From Acetomicrobium sp. S15 = DSM 107314 (lineage in GTDB: Bacteria; Synergistota; Synergistia; Synergistales; Thermosynergistaceae), in NCBI RefSeq assembly GCF_016125955.1, contig NZ_JADEVE010000221.1, forward strand, positions 1 through 63,988: DNA of 63,988 nt, given 5' to 3'. The position numbers were made by a program, and so were the translations under genes. Below the pieces are notes generated by a model. It worked only from the letters and a program-made list of their open reading frames with translations, was not told where the DNA came from and ran no database searches. Each line of letters begins with the position of its first letter. The first letter of the stretch is position 1. Positions 51,601 through 60,281 of this stretch are shown here, piece by piece.

Positions 51601-52050
51601 ATGTCGGCAGAAGGTTTGATTAAGTCTACACTCTCCCTCATCGAGGAGATTGAGGCTACGGTTGAATGTTTGGTCTCGCAGAGAGAGGCGCTCACCAGCG
51701 GGCGCCTCTCTGACATACAGGGCCTCCTCCAAAACGTAAGGCACGTCGCGGTTAAAGCGCAGGAGGCGGAGAGGGATCGCCACCTGAAAGCTGTGGCATT
51801 GGCTAAGCAGTTGAGGTGCGATCCTTCGGCTCAGGCAATAGCGTTGCGTTTGCCCGAAGACGAAGCGGCTTCACTTGCGAGTGCGGCTAAGCGGTTGGAT
51901 ATAGTCGTGAGGAAGTTGCGTTCGGAGTTGGAGATCTACGGACGCCTCTTGGAGGAAAGCTCCACCTTGGGCGAATTGCTCATTTCGCGCTGGCGCGAAA
52001 TCGGTAACGGTTTCGGGGGCCTCAGAGGCGGTTTTGAGGTAAGGGGTTAG
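51601..52050 (+). CDS. flgN: FlgN-family flagellar export chaperone
   Basis: A 149-aa, almost wholly helical protein beginning LIKSTLSLIEEIEATVECLVSQRE. FlgN binds FlgK and FlgL and delivers them to the flagellar type III export gate. The call rests on helical content, size and position directly between flgM and flgK, since FlgN sequences diverge widely. Confidence 0.75.
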   Translation: MSAEGLIKSTLSLIEEIEATVECLVSQREALTSGRLSDIQGLLQNVRHVAVKAQEAERDRHLKAVALAKQLRCDPSAQAIALRLPEDEAASLASAAKRLDIVVRKLRSELEIYGRLLEESSTLGELLISRWREIGNGFGGLRGGFEVRG

Positions 52051-52063
52051 GGGGGGAAGGCGG

Positions 52064-54547
52064 ATGATCAACTCTTTCTTCGGCCTGGAGATGGGGCGCC
52101 GGGCCATGGATTATTTCAGGCGCGGCATGGAGACGGCGGGGCACAACATAGCCAACGCAGACGTGGAAGGGTATTCCCGCCAGCGGGTCGAGGCCTCCAC
52201 GACAGAGCCGTACACGGTTCCCGGTATGAGCCGCCCGGAGATCCCTCTGCAGATCGGGACAGGTGTCAAGGTCGATGCGATAGTCAGGTTGCGCGACGCC
52301 TTTTTGGATGCCCAATATAGAGAGGAAGCGTCTTTGCAAGGCTACTGGGAGGCCCTCGAGCAGGCCATAAACAACATCGAACTCTTCGTGAACGAGCCCG
52401 CCGGCGAAGGTTTATCGAGCGCCTTAAACGCTTTCTGGTCGGCCTTGGAAGAGCTGCAGAAGCGCCCCGAAAACAGCGCCGCTCGCGAGGGAGTGATCCA
52501 GAGCGCCCAAAGCTTAACCGTTTTTCTCTCACAACTCGCTCGAAACTATGACCAGTATAGAGTTTCTTTGAACAACGATTTGAAGCTCTCCGTAGAAGAA
52601 GCGAACTCGTTGATAGACCAGATCGCCGCCCTGAACGGAACCATCGCCGAAATCCAGGCGGTGGGCGGCAACCCCAATGACCTGTTGGACAGGCGCGACC
52701 TGTTGGTGGATAAATTGAGCCTTTTGCTCGATGTGTCGGTGGCATCGACAACCGATCAGGCCGACGGGGACTTCAAGATAGACCTCCACGGCAAGACTTT
52801 GGTGCAGGGAACGCAAAGCAGGCACCTCGTGCTCGTCTCTATGGCGGGCAACGAGGGATACTACGACGTGCAGGTCGAAGACAACCTCTTCGATCAGGTG
52901 TCAGATCCCTCCGTCCTCCTGGCTATTGTCGAACAGCGCGCTGCGGAGGCGGTTCATTCCGTCCGGGTAAATCGCCTGGCCACGGAGACGGCGTGGAAGG
53001 TCGGCTCTACGGGTGGGCTTTCAAACGTCACAAGTCCCGACCAGGCCTTGAATTTGCGAGGCTCCTTTGGCCTTCAGGTCAGTTCGGGCGGCGTAATTAA
53101 AAACTCCATCAGCTTTGCCGACTCCGGCGGTAGAGTCTTGGGAACCCCCGGGCCGGGAGAGCCCACGGAGTATTCGTTCCGCCTCGCTGCGGGTGGTTTT
53201 GAAAGCGTTGTTACAGTGAAATGGAATAGCACCGATAATAGATGGGATATTTCAGACAACCTGGGCAATACGAATAGTGCCGGAAGCGACCTTTACCTTG
53301 CGGATTTAGAGGGCTTTGTCAACAACCATTATTCGTCCGACCTCAATGCCTCTGTGGATTCCTCTCGCCTCGTGCTCGAATCTGTCGATCACAACCTCAT
53401 ATCCATGACCGATATCAAGGGAGACCTTGCATCGAAAATGGGCCTTGCCGATGCGGGCAAAACCGTGACGATAGACGTAGTGGAGGAAGACACCCTTCAA
53501 ACGATAGCTAACAAGATAAACAGCGCCTATGCTGCCGCCTCCGGAAGCCCGAGCGCTCCGGAGGAATGGCTTAATGCCTCCGTGAAGGAGTCCATATACG
53601 GCTCTTACTATCTCGAGCTCGAAAGCCACGTCGTGGGCGAGGCCTACCGCATAAATGTCTTGGGCGACGAGGGAGGAAGCTTCTATGCGGCCCAAAACCT
53701 CGGCCTCACCGACGGAAGCGGGAGGACCAACGTCATAGAAGCCGCCGAAGACGCCCTCTTCCTCTTTGACGGAAGGGAATACCTGTCGTCGAGCAACGCC
53801 TTCAAAGACGCCAGGCGGATCACGCCCGACGACGGCTACGCCGCGTCCACGTTAGAAGAAGTGTCTCCGGGGGTGCGCTTGACGCTTCAGTCGACCGGGG
53901 ACACGAGCATAACCGTCCTCCACCACGTCAAGGGAGGCAAGATCCTCGGGTTGCTCGAGGCCCGCGATGACATCATTTTGAGCCACCTCGACAGCTTTGA
54001 CGAGCTGGCTTACCGCCTGGCGCTCGAGTTCAACGCAATCCATCGAGCCGGCCACGGCATAGGTGACAACGCCGAGCTCACCGGCATATCCTTCTTCAAA
54101 CCCCTCCCCTCACTCGCGGGAGCGGCCGAGGGCCTTTCCGTAAACAGCGCACTAGTCGAGGATTCGAGCCTCATAGCCGCTGCCAGCGGCGACGGCACGG
54201 GGCACAGCGTCGGAAGCGGAGACGGGTCAAACGCCCTTCGGATGGCGCAGCTGAAGCAGAGCAAGGTCTTGAAGGGCAGGAGCGCGAGCTTCAACGAGTT
54301 CTATGAATCCTTCATTGCTACCCTCGGCGCTCAAGGGCAGCGGGCTCGCACCATGGCCGATAATCAACGGGCGCTTATGAACCAGATCAACGCGCAAAGG
54401 CAGTCGGTCATGGGCGTGAACATCGACGAAGAGATGATGGACATCATCAAGTTTCAGCAGGCTTTTAACGCGATGGCTCGTTATATTACGACCATCGACG
54501 AGATGCTCGACGTCATCGTGAACCGAATGGGCATAGTGGGCCGTTAG
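52064..54547 (+). CDS. flgK: Flagellar hook-associated protein 1
   Basis: An 827-aa hook-filament junction protein. The N-terminal GLEMGRRAMDYFRRGMETAG plus NIANADVEGYSRQRVE and the C-terminal SVMGVNIDEEMMDIIKFQQA plus TIDEMLDVIVNRMG form the conserved D0 coiled ends. The middle (about residues 300-700) is variable and large; E. coli FlgK has about 547 aa. It probably assembles at the cell surface after export with FlgN. Confidence 0.94.
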   Translation: MINSFFGLEMGRRAMDYFRRGMETAGHNIANADVEGYSRQRVEASTTEPYTVPGMSRPEIPLQIGTGVKVDAIVRLRDAFLDAQYREEASLQGYWEALEQAINNIELFVNEPAGEGLSSALNAFWSALEELQKRPENSAAREGVIQSAQSLTVFLSQLARNYDQYRVSLNNDLKLSVEEANSLIDQIAALNGTIAEIQAVGGNPNDLLDRRDLLVDKLSLLLDVSVASTTDQADGDFKIDLHGKTLVQGTQSRHLVLVSMAGNEGYYDVQVEDNLFDQVSDPSVLLAIVEQRAAEAVHSVRVNRLATETAWKVGSTGGLSNVTSPDQALNLRGSFGLQVSSGGVIKNSISFADSGGRVLGTPGPGEPTEYSFRLAAGGFESVVTVKWNSTDNRWDISDNLGNTNSAGSDLYLADLEGFVNNHYSSDLNASVDSSRLVLESVDHNLISMTDIKGDLASKMGLADAGKTVTIDVVEEDTLQTIANKINSAYAAASGSPSAPEEWLNASVKESIYGSYYLELESHVVGEAYRINVLGDEGGSFYAAQNLGLTDGSGRTNVIEAAEDALFLFDGREYLSSSNAFKDARRITPDDGYAASTLEEVSPGVRLTLQSTGDTSITVLHHVKGGKILGLLEARDDIILSHLDSFDELAYRLALEFNAIHRAGHGIGDNAELTGISFFKPLPSLAGAAEGLSVNSALVEDSSLIAAASGDGTGHSVGSGDGSNALRMAQLKQSKVLKGRSASFNEFYESFIATLGAQGQRARTMADNQRALMNQINAQRQSVMGVNIDEEMMDIIKFQQAFNAMARYITTIDEMLDVIVNRMGIVGR

Positions 54548-54571
54548 CGCTTTTTGCAGGAGGGGATCGAA

Positions 54572-57544
54572 ATGAACCGCGTAACCAACTCCATGATGCA
54601 GCAGGTCTTTCTTTCGGATATGCACAAAAACCTGACTCGCATGTTGGACCTTCAGAGGCAGATGTCCACGGGCAAGCTATACCAGCGTCCCTCTGACAAC
54701 CCGATCGGCGTGGTGCGCGAGCTTTCGATAGACACCTCCCTCGTGGAAAACCGGCAGTACATAAAGAACTTGGACGATGCCATCTCCTGGCTCTCGTACA
54801 CCGACAGCGCTTTGGACCAGATCACGAACGTGGCTCAGCGCCTCAGAGAGCTCGCCATATACGCCGGAAACGGTGCCCTTTCAGATGTCGATCTGGACGC
54901 GATCGCACAAGAGGTCGAGCTGTTGCAGGAAGAGCTTCGCCAGACCGCAAACTATGAGGTGGAGGGAAGGTTCATCTTCGCCGGCCTCGCCACCGGGGAG
55001 AGCCCTTTCGTCCGAGACGAGCAGGGTCACGTAGTTTACCGTGGCAACCTGCGCAACATAGCGTTCGAGGTCGGGCGGTTCGAGACGGGGCAAGTCTCTG
55101 TCCATGGGCGCGAGGTGTTTCCAGAAAACGAGAAGCAATACATCATAAAGAGCGTTGACCTCCCTCTCGACTTTCGATGGGAAGGGCGGAGCGAAATACT
55201 CCAATTTCAAGTGGGCGACCGAGTCGCAAAGGTTCGCATACCCGAGGTGTGGTCGGACGACGACAGGAGCGACACTACACAAAACCCCGATTTCAACGAG
55301 TTTCGCGACCCTGGCGAAATAGGCGGCTATTCTTTGGATGAGATCGCCGAAATTATAAACAACTCGCTCGATATGGGCGACGTGGGGCGGATCGTCTCCG
55401 TCTATGTGGAAAAAGACGCCGGCCGAGGTGTACAGCGCCTCGTCTTTAAAAGCCACACGGGAGAGCCCATCCAGGTTACGGGTTGGCCCGAGACGGACCC
55501 AGAAGCCGCGGAAGAAGGCGTTAAAAGCCTTCCTGTTGGCACTGGATGGTCGGCTTCTTCAAGTGGCGAAATCACGATAGAATGGAAAGACGGCACTTCG
55601 CAGTCCGTGACGATTGAAGCCGGCGATGACCTTGACCACGTGCGCCAAAAGTTTTTGGCGCTTCCAGATGTGGGTGCCATTGTAGATGGCGACAACCTCA
55701 TCGTGTATAGCCGCACGCCTGGCAGGTCCTTTGCGCTCCGCACGAGCGGCTCCGGTACGGATCTCTTTGCCGACGGAACGACCTCGCAAGCCTTAAATCG
55801 CCCGAAAGACCACAGCCACATCGACCTTGCGTCACTTTTGGGCATGGAGACCACGCTTAAAAGCACAGAATTTAATTTCCTTGGTTATGACACCGTAACC
55901 AACCCGCTCCACTGGAAGATCAAAAGCGGTTCCAACTCGGCCGAGTTATTTATCAACTACGACCCAAATCTCACGGCGGAGGAACTCGCCGCTCGTCTCA
56001 GGAACGTAGCGGGCGATTGGCTCGAGGTCATCGTCCAGACCGACGAAAACGAGCCTTCTTCGGGCTCGTCCCCGCACTCAGGTGACAACGAGGAAGCTGC
56101 TACGACGCGCCTGATTTTGAGGACCAAAACGGGTGAGCCTTTGACGATTTATGACGGCGAGTCGGCAGGGTTACAATATGCTGCTAAACTTGGTTTGTCC
56201 ACGGCCTTGACATCAGACGTTGCTTCACTAAATTTCCCTGCCGGCGTGGACCCGAACATGCCCATGCTCATGTCCGTCTTCGTGGGCGATAAGGAATTCT
56301 CGGTAAAGATATATCAGGACCAGATTTTAAGCGGCCTCGACGTGGCGAAAGAGATCGTCCGCCAGGTGGGTGAAGACCTTTTGGGCGTCGACGACTTCGG
56401 CGACGCGACCGGAGCCGGGGGTTTTGCGCTCTATGCCAAGACCGGTGAGCCGTTAAGGATCGTAGATCGCCCCTATGGAGACCCGACCTTGGCTAACTAT
56501 TCAGCAGGCCTTGCCCTGCAGCTTGGGATACATGCCGGGATCATCGGCGATCCCGTGGCCCAAAATGTTCCTTTGAGCGACGGAAGCTTCAAGATCGTAA
56601 CGCTTGGCCATACGGTTGAAATCCCGGTCTCTTCGACCGATTCTCCCTTAGACGTGGCGCGCCGCATCAGGGAGTTGGCCGGAGGGTGGCTCGACGTCAC
56701 ATATTACGACGGCGATATCTCAAGCAACAGTAATAATATCCGTTTAGCCATAGCCGCCAAGGACGGAAGCCCTTTGAGCATTTACGACATATCTGGCGGC
56801 AACGCCGAAGCCCTCGAAATCGACAATTCCGTCAGGGTCCAACTGGAACCTTCTCTTCCTACATCTGGAACGCTTGCCATCACCGTGGACGGCTACACTC
56901 ACAAGATAGACCTCGCGCAGGCCGACCTCGACTCTTCCGGCGTCGTAACGCCACAAGAATTGGTGAGCGTCATCAACGCCCGCTTTCAGGGGCAGGACGT
57001 CAGGGCCGAGCTCGTTAGCGAGGGCGGAAATGATTATCTCGTCCTCTTTTCTCCTCGGGGTCTTACGATAAATGTAACAGATGACCCAAGTAACAGTGTA
57101 TTTATTGATGACCCGGTTTCAGGTAATTCAGTTTCGTCTGCAAACCGCGGCGGCTCCGGCCCGTCAAACCAAGTTTTGGCGCGCCGCACGGCGGCAAACC
57201 AAAACGAGACCGATTTCTTCGGCCTGTTGGAGGACTTATCCGACGCGATACGCTCCGGAGACATAACCGGCATATCCGACTCCCTGTTGCCCAAGATCGA
57301 CGCGTTTACGGATAACCTCTTCAAGGTTCGCGGGCGCGTAGGGGCCCTACAACTGCGGTATGAGACGAGCCGGAAACGTTTGCAACAGAACGACGTATCC
57401 CTCCAGGAGCTGCAAAGCAAGATTTCCGATACGGACCTGGCTGAGGCCGTGACGCGCTTTCAGATGGCCCAAGCCGTGTATCAGGCAAGCCTTGCCACCA
57501 TCGCCCGCATAATCCAGCCGACGCTCGTCGACTTCCTGAGATGA
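54572..57544 (+). CDS. flgL: Flagellar hook-associated protein 3 with a large repetitive insertion
   Basis: A 990-aa junction protein, about three times the length of E. coli FlgL (317 aa). The ends are canonical: RVTNSMMQQVFLSDMHKNL near the start and DTDLAEAVTRFQMAQAVYQA near the end. Between them six related blocks recur, each with a beta strand then TGEP-like turn: residues about 294, 380, 518, 622, 729 and 827 (SHTGEPIQV, SRTPGRSFAL, TKTGEPLTIYD, AKTGEPLRIVD, AKDGSPLSIYD, SPRGLTINV). ATG 54572, after AGGAGGGG, is used. Confidence 0.9.
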   Translation: MNRVTNSMMQQVFLSDMHKNLTRMLDLQRQMSTGKLYQRPSDNPIGVVRELSIDTSLVENRQYIKNLDDAISWLSYTDSALDQITNVAQRLRELAIYAGNGALSDVDLDAIAQEVELLQEELRQTANYEVEGRFIFAGLATGESPFVRDEQGHVVYRGNLRNIAFEVGRFETGQVSVHGREVFPENEKQYIIKSVDLPLDFRWEGRSEILQFQVGDRVAKVRIPEVWSDDDRSDTTQNPDFNEFRDPGEIGGYSLDEIAEIINNSLDMGDVGRIVSVYVEKDAGRGVQRLVFKSHTGEPIQVTGWPETDPEAAEEGVKSLPVGTGWSASSSGEITIEWKDGTSQSVTIEAGDDLDHVRQKFLALPDVGAIVDGDNLIVYSRTPGRSFALRTSGSGTDLFADGTTSQALNRPKDHSHIDLASLLGMETTLKSTEFNFLGYDTVTNPLHWKIKSGSNSAELFINYDPNLTAEELAARLRNVAGDWLEVIVQTDENEPSSGSSPHSGDNEEAATTRLILRTKTGEPLTIYDGESAGLQYAAKLGLSTALTSDVASLNFPAGVDPNMPMLMSVFVGDKEFSVKIYQDQILSGLDVAKEIVRQVGEDLLGVDDFGDATGAGGFALYAKTGEPLRIVDRPYGDPTLANYSAGLALQLGIHAGIIGDPVAQNVPLSDGSFKIVTLGHTVEIPVSSTDSPLDVARRIRELAGGWLDVTYYDGDISSNSNNIRLAIAAKDGSPLSIYDISGGNAEALEIDNSVRVQLEPSLPTSGTLAITVDGYTHKIDLAQADLDSSGVVTPQELVSVINARFQGQDVRAELVSEGGNDYLVLFSPRGLTINVTDDPSNSVFIDDPVSGNSVSSANRGGSGPSNQVLARRTAANQNETDFFGLLEDLSDAIRSGDITGISDSLLPKIDAFTDNLFKVRGRVGALQLRYETSRKRLQQNDVSLQELQSKISDTDLAEAVTRFQMAQAVYQASLATIARIIQPTLVDFLR

Positions 57545-57569
57545 GCAGCCCTCTTGGCCTGCAGGACGG

Positions 57570-57621
57570 TCGCCCGCATTGTGCGCCTCGGCATTGGCGC
57601 GCAGTGCGGGCGATTAACTTG
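57570..57621 (+). terminator. Intrinsic terminator after flgL
   Basis: 17-base arms 57570-57586 and 57597-57613 pair with only two mismatches or wobbles, and the right arm is followed by TTAACTT. It lies just beyond the flgL stop and before the ATG at 57691. The U-run is short. Confidence 0.55.
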
Positions 57622-57690
57622 CAGCTTGCGCCCGCCGTTGCTATAATGAAAACGACGAGGTTTTCGGCAGTGCATATGGGGGGAAGAAAG

Positions 57691-58458
57691 ATGAAGGCTT
57701 TTAAAAGAGGGCGCTTGGGACATTTAAAACTCATCGGAATGACGGTCGCGATTTTAGCCTTTGCATCTTGTGCAGTGGCCGCTCCTTATGATCAGATACT
57801 TCAGCGGTGGACCAAGACCAACCAATATAAGAACGACATCGGGGCGGAGATGTGGATAAGCGCTTCTTACTATGCCGCGGAGTATATCGAGGCTCTCGTC
57901 CAAGCCGAGGCAGACAAAAACCTTTGGACGGAGGACGAGCTCGAGCGCTACAAGTATGAATTGCTCAAAGCGCTGCAGCTCGAAGAGTATTTGCCCTTCA
58001 GGATAGAGTTCGACAACCGCGCTTCGCCCATCAGCATGGCGCCCTTCGATGAACAAGTTACCCTGTGGATCGGCAACAAGAAATATAAGCCCATGGACTA
58101 CGATAAGCGGTTCAACTTCAGGCTCTCCGGCAAGCGCGACGGCATGGTTTATTTCCCGCGCTACGACGAGAAAGGGAAGTCCTTGCTCGACGGCGTAAAG
58201 ACCGTAAAGCTTGAAATAAATGGCAACATCAGTCCGGTCACGATAGGCAGGAGCATCGAGTTCATGTGGGACGTGAGCCGGGATGACCCGGAGAGGCTCT
58301 TCAGGGGAAGGGCCGCTGCGCAGCTTGAGCTGGATCGCCTCATCCGCAGGCTGGAGCAGCTGAACAAACAGCGCGCTGAGTTAGAAAAGCAGCTGCAGGA
58401 GTTGACCGAGGAAATAAACCGCGTTCAGACCCGCGTAGATGAGTTGCAGAGGCAGTAG
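57691..58458 (+). CDS. Secreted coiled-coil protein of unknown function
   Basis: A 255-aa protein with a signal peptide (residues about 1-34; AVAA before PYDQ, and LAFASC earlier, which is not a convincing lipobox). The middle is mixed alpha/beta (VTLWIGNKKYKPMDYDKRF), and the last 45 residues (LEQLNKQRAELEKQLQELTE) form a coiled coil. ATG 57691 follows GGGGGGAAG. I do not recognise it. A strong terminator directly follows, and the FecCD-type gene begins inside its end. Confidence 0.75.
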   Translation: MKAFKRGRLGHLKLIGMTVAILAFASCAVAAPYDQILQRWTKTNQYKNDIGAEMWISASYYAAEYIEALVQAEADKNLWTEDELERYKYELLKALQLEEYLPFRIEFDNRASPISMAPFDEQVTLWIGNKKYKPMDYDKRFNFRLSGKRDGMVYFPRYDEKGKSLLDGVKTVKLEINGNISPVTIGRSIEFMWDVSRDDPERLFRGRAAAQLELDRLIRRLEQLNKQRAELEKQLQELTEEINRVQTRVDELQRQ

Positions 58459-59473
58459 TGATTGCCGAAACGTTAACAAAAAAGGGGGCGGACGTTCCGC
58501 CCCCTTTTTTGCGCTCCTCTTTGCCGCGGTATTGGCGGTCTCACTCGTCGTGGCAATTTCTGTGGGCGACGTGCCGCTGGGCGCTGGTGAAATATCTCGA
58601 GCTTTGGTCCTGGGAGTGCTCGGCAAGGGCAGCGGGCTCGCGCACGCCATCGTATGGCAGGTGCGGCTGCCTCGTTCTTTGGCTGCGGTCGCGGCGGGCG
58701 CGACCCTCGCCGAAAGCGGCGTCGTATTCCAGGGGCTCCTCTTGAATCCGCTGGCTGAGCCTTATACGCTCGGAGTGGCCTCCGGCGCGGCCTTCGGGGC
58801 CAGCCTTTCTATAGTGTTGGGGTTATCCTTCGTGACGCCGCTCGCTTTCGCGGGAAGCCTCTTATGTCTGGCCCTCGTGTGGTTTATCGGGCGCAGAGGC
58901 GACTCCGTCGAACCAGCGAGGCTCATTTTGGCGGGCGTAGTGGTGGGAAGCATCCTCGGCGCGGCCGTCACCCTCCTAAAGGCCTTGGCGGGGCAGCAGG
59001 TCGCGACTGTCGTTTTATGGCTCTTGGGGAGCTTTTCTAACGCCACGTGGAGCGAGGTGCCGTGGCTCTTTGCCTCGTCGTCCATTGTTTTGCTTTTGGG
59101 GCTGTTTTACAGCCGTGCCCTTGACCTCGTGGCTTTGGGCGGAGGGAGGGCGGCGGCGCAGGGCGTGGACGTGCGGCGCATGAGAGCCCTCCTGCTTTTG
59201 GTCTCCTCGTGCGCCACAGCCGTCGTCGTTTCTTTTTGCGGCGTCATAGGCTTCGTGGGCCTTTTGGTTCCCCATATGGCGAGGCTTATCTTCGGCCCTG
59301 CCCACGGGCGGTTGCTCTGCGTCTCCTGGCTGATCGGAGGGATCATCATGCTGTACGCCGACATCGCCTCTCGTCTGTTGGGCGAACTGCCGGTGGGCGT
59401 CATCACGGCCGTAGCCGGTGGCCCGCTCTTTTGTGCGCTCCTGTGGAGGAAACGCGATCTTGCTCGAGGTTAA
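58439..59473 (+). CDS. FecCD-family ABC permease (iron-siderophore, heme or cobalamin type)
   Basis: A 344-aa, about ten-segment membrane protein. LPRSLAAVAAGATLAESGVV, FQGLLLNPLAEPYTLGVASG and GFVGLLVPHMARLIFG are hallmark regions. The only in-frame start before the first membrane helix is ATG 58439, 20 bases inside the preceding gene and before a perfect terminator (58478-58510) that would encode residues about 14-24. So expression probably requires read-through, or a non-standard start is used. No binding-protein gene is adjacent. Confidence 0.83.
   Translation: MSCRGSSDCRNVNKKGGGRSAPFFALLFAAVLAVSLVVAISVGDVPLGAGEISRALVLGVLGKGSGLAHAIVWQVRLPRSLAAVAAGATLAESGVVFQGLLLNPLAEPYTLGVASGAAFGASLSIVLGLSFVTPLAFAGSLLCLALVWFIGRRGDSVEPARLILAGVVVGSILGAAVTLLKALAGQQVATVVLWLLGSFSNATWSEVPWLFASSSIVLLLGLFYSRALDLVALGGGRAAAQGVDVRRMRALLLLVSSCATAVVVSFCGVIGFVGLLVPHMARLIFGPAHGRLLCVSWLIGGIIMLYADIASRLLGELPVGVITAVAGGPLFCALLWRKRDLARG
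58478..58510 (+). terminator. Strong intrinsic terminator inside the start of the FecCD-type gene
   Basis: A perfect inverted repeat with 15-base arms, 58478-58492 and 58496-58510, around CGT, ending in TTTTTT. It lies 20 bases after the stop of the preceding secreted-protein gene and looks functional on both strands. Confidence 0.9.
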
Positions 59474-60281
59474 GGACATTTGCGTGTCTTATGGAAAGAA
59501 AAAAGCCGTGAGGGGCGTGACCTTCGGCGCTGCGGCCGGCAGGCTGATCGCCTTGTTGGGACCGAACGGCAGCGGCAAGAGCACGATATTGAAGGCTTTA
59601 GCCGGGATGCTTCCGACCGAAGGCGGAAGCGTGCGCGTTTGCGGCAAGCCCGTAGAGGGCTATTCGAGGAAGGCTTTGGCTAAAGCCGTGGCGTTGCTGC
59701 CGCAGAACAGCGGTTTTTATGCCCCTTTTACCGTGCTCGAGGCCGTTGCCATGGGGCGCTTCCCGCATTCGTCTTCCCTCTTCGGACCCCCGAATGAAGA
59801 CGATATGGCGCTTTCGCGCGATTTACTCGTCAAACTCGAGCTGAAAGGTTTTGAGGATCGGCTTGTGACGACCCTCTCCGGCGGTGAGGCTCAGCGCGTT
59901 GCGATAGCGCAAACCCTCGCCCAGGATACGCCGATTTTTTTGCTGGACGAGCCGACGAGCGCCCTTGACCCCAGACATGCCATACTCGTCATGGAACTGC
60001 TGCGCTCTTTGGGTTCGGGAGGTCGCTTAGTTATAGCAGTCCTCCACGACGTAAATTTGTCGTTGCGCTTTGCAGACGAATTGTTGTTTTTGAAAGATGG
60101 CGCGCTCATGGCTTCTTGCGCCCCTGGGGAGGTTGGCCCGGAGCTGCTCGAGGCGGTCTACGACATCCCCTGGGCGGTGGAGGAATCTCCAAAGATAGGG
60201 CGCGTAGCTTTTCCCGTCAGTGAGCCAGGGAGAAGAGAAAGTTCAGCGCTCCCCCTGCTGCGAGCGCGGCGATTATCATGA
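59460..60281 (+). CDS. ABC transporter ATP-binding protein, FecE/BtuD type
   Basis: A 273-aa ATPase with Walker A GPNGSGKST, signature LSGGEAQRVAIAQ, Walker B IFLLDEP and switch region LHDVNLSLRF, partner of the FecCD permease. TTG 59460, nine bases after GGAGGA, is used; the frame begins 14 codons earlier without a ribosome site. It overlaps the permease end by 14 bases and the convergent feoB end by 65 bases. Confidence 0.88.
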   Translation: MLEVKDICVSYGKKKAVRGVTFGAAAGRLIALLGPNGSGKSTILKALAGMLPTEGGSVRVCGKPVEGYSRKALAKAVALLPQNSGFYAPFTVLEAVAMGRFPHSSSLFGPPNEDDMALSRDLLVKLELKGFEDRLVTTLSGGEAQRVAIAQTLAQDTPIFLLDEPTSALDPRHAILVMELLRSLGSGGRLVIAVLHDVNLSLRFADELLFLKDGALMASCAPGEVGPELLEAVYDIPWAVEESPKIGRVAFPVSEPGRRESSALPLLRARRLS

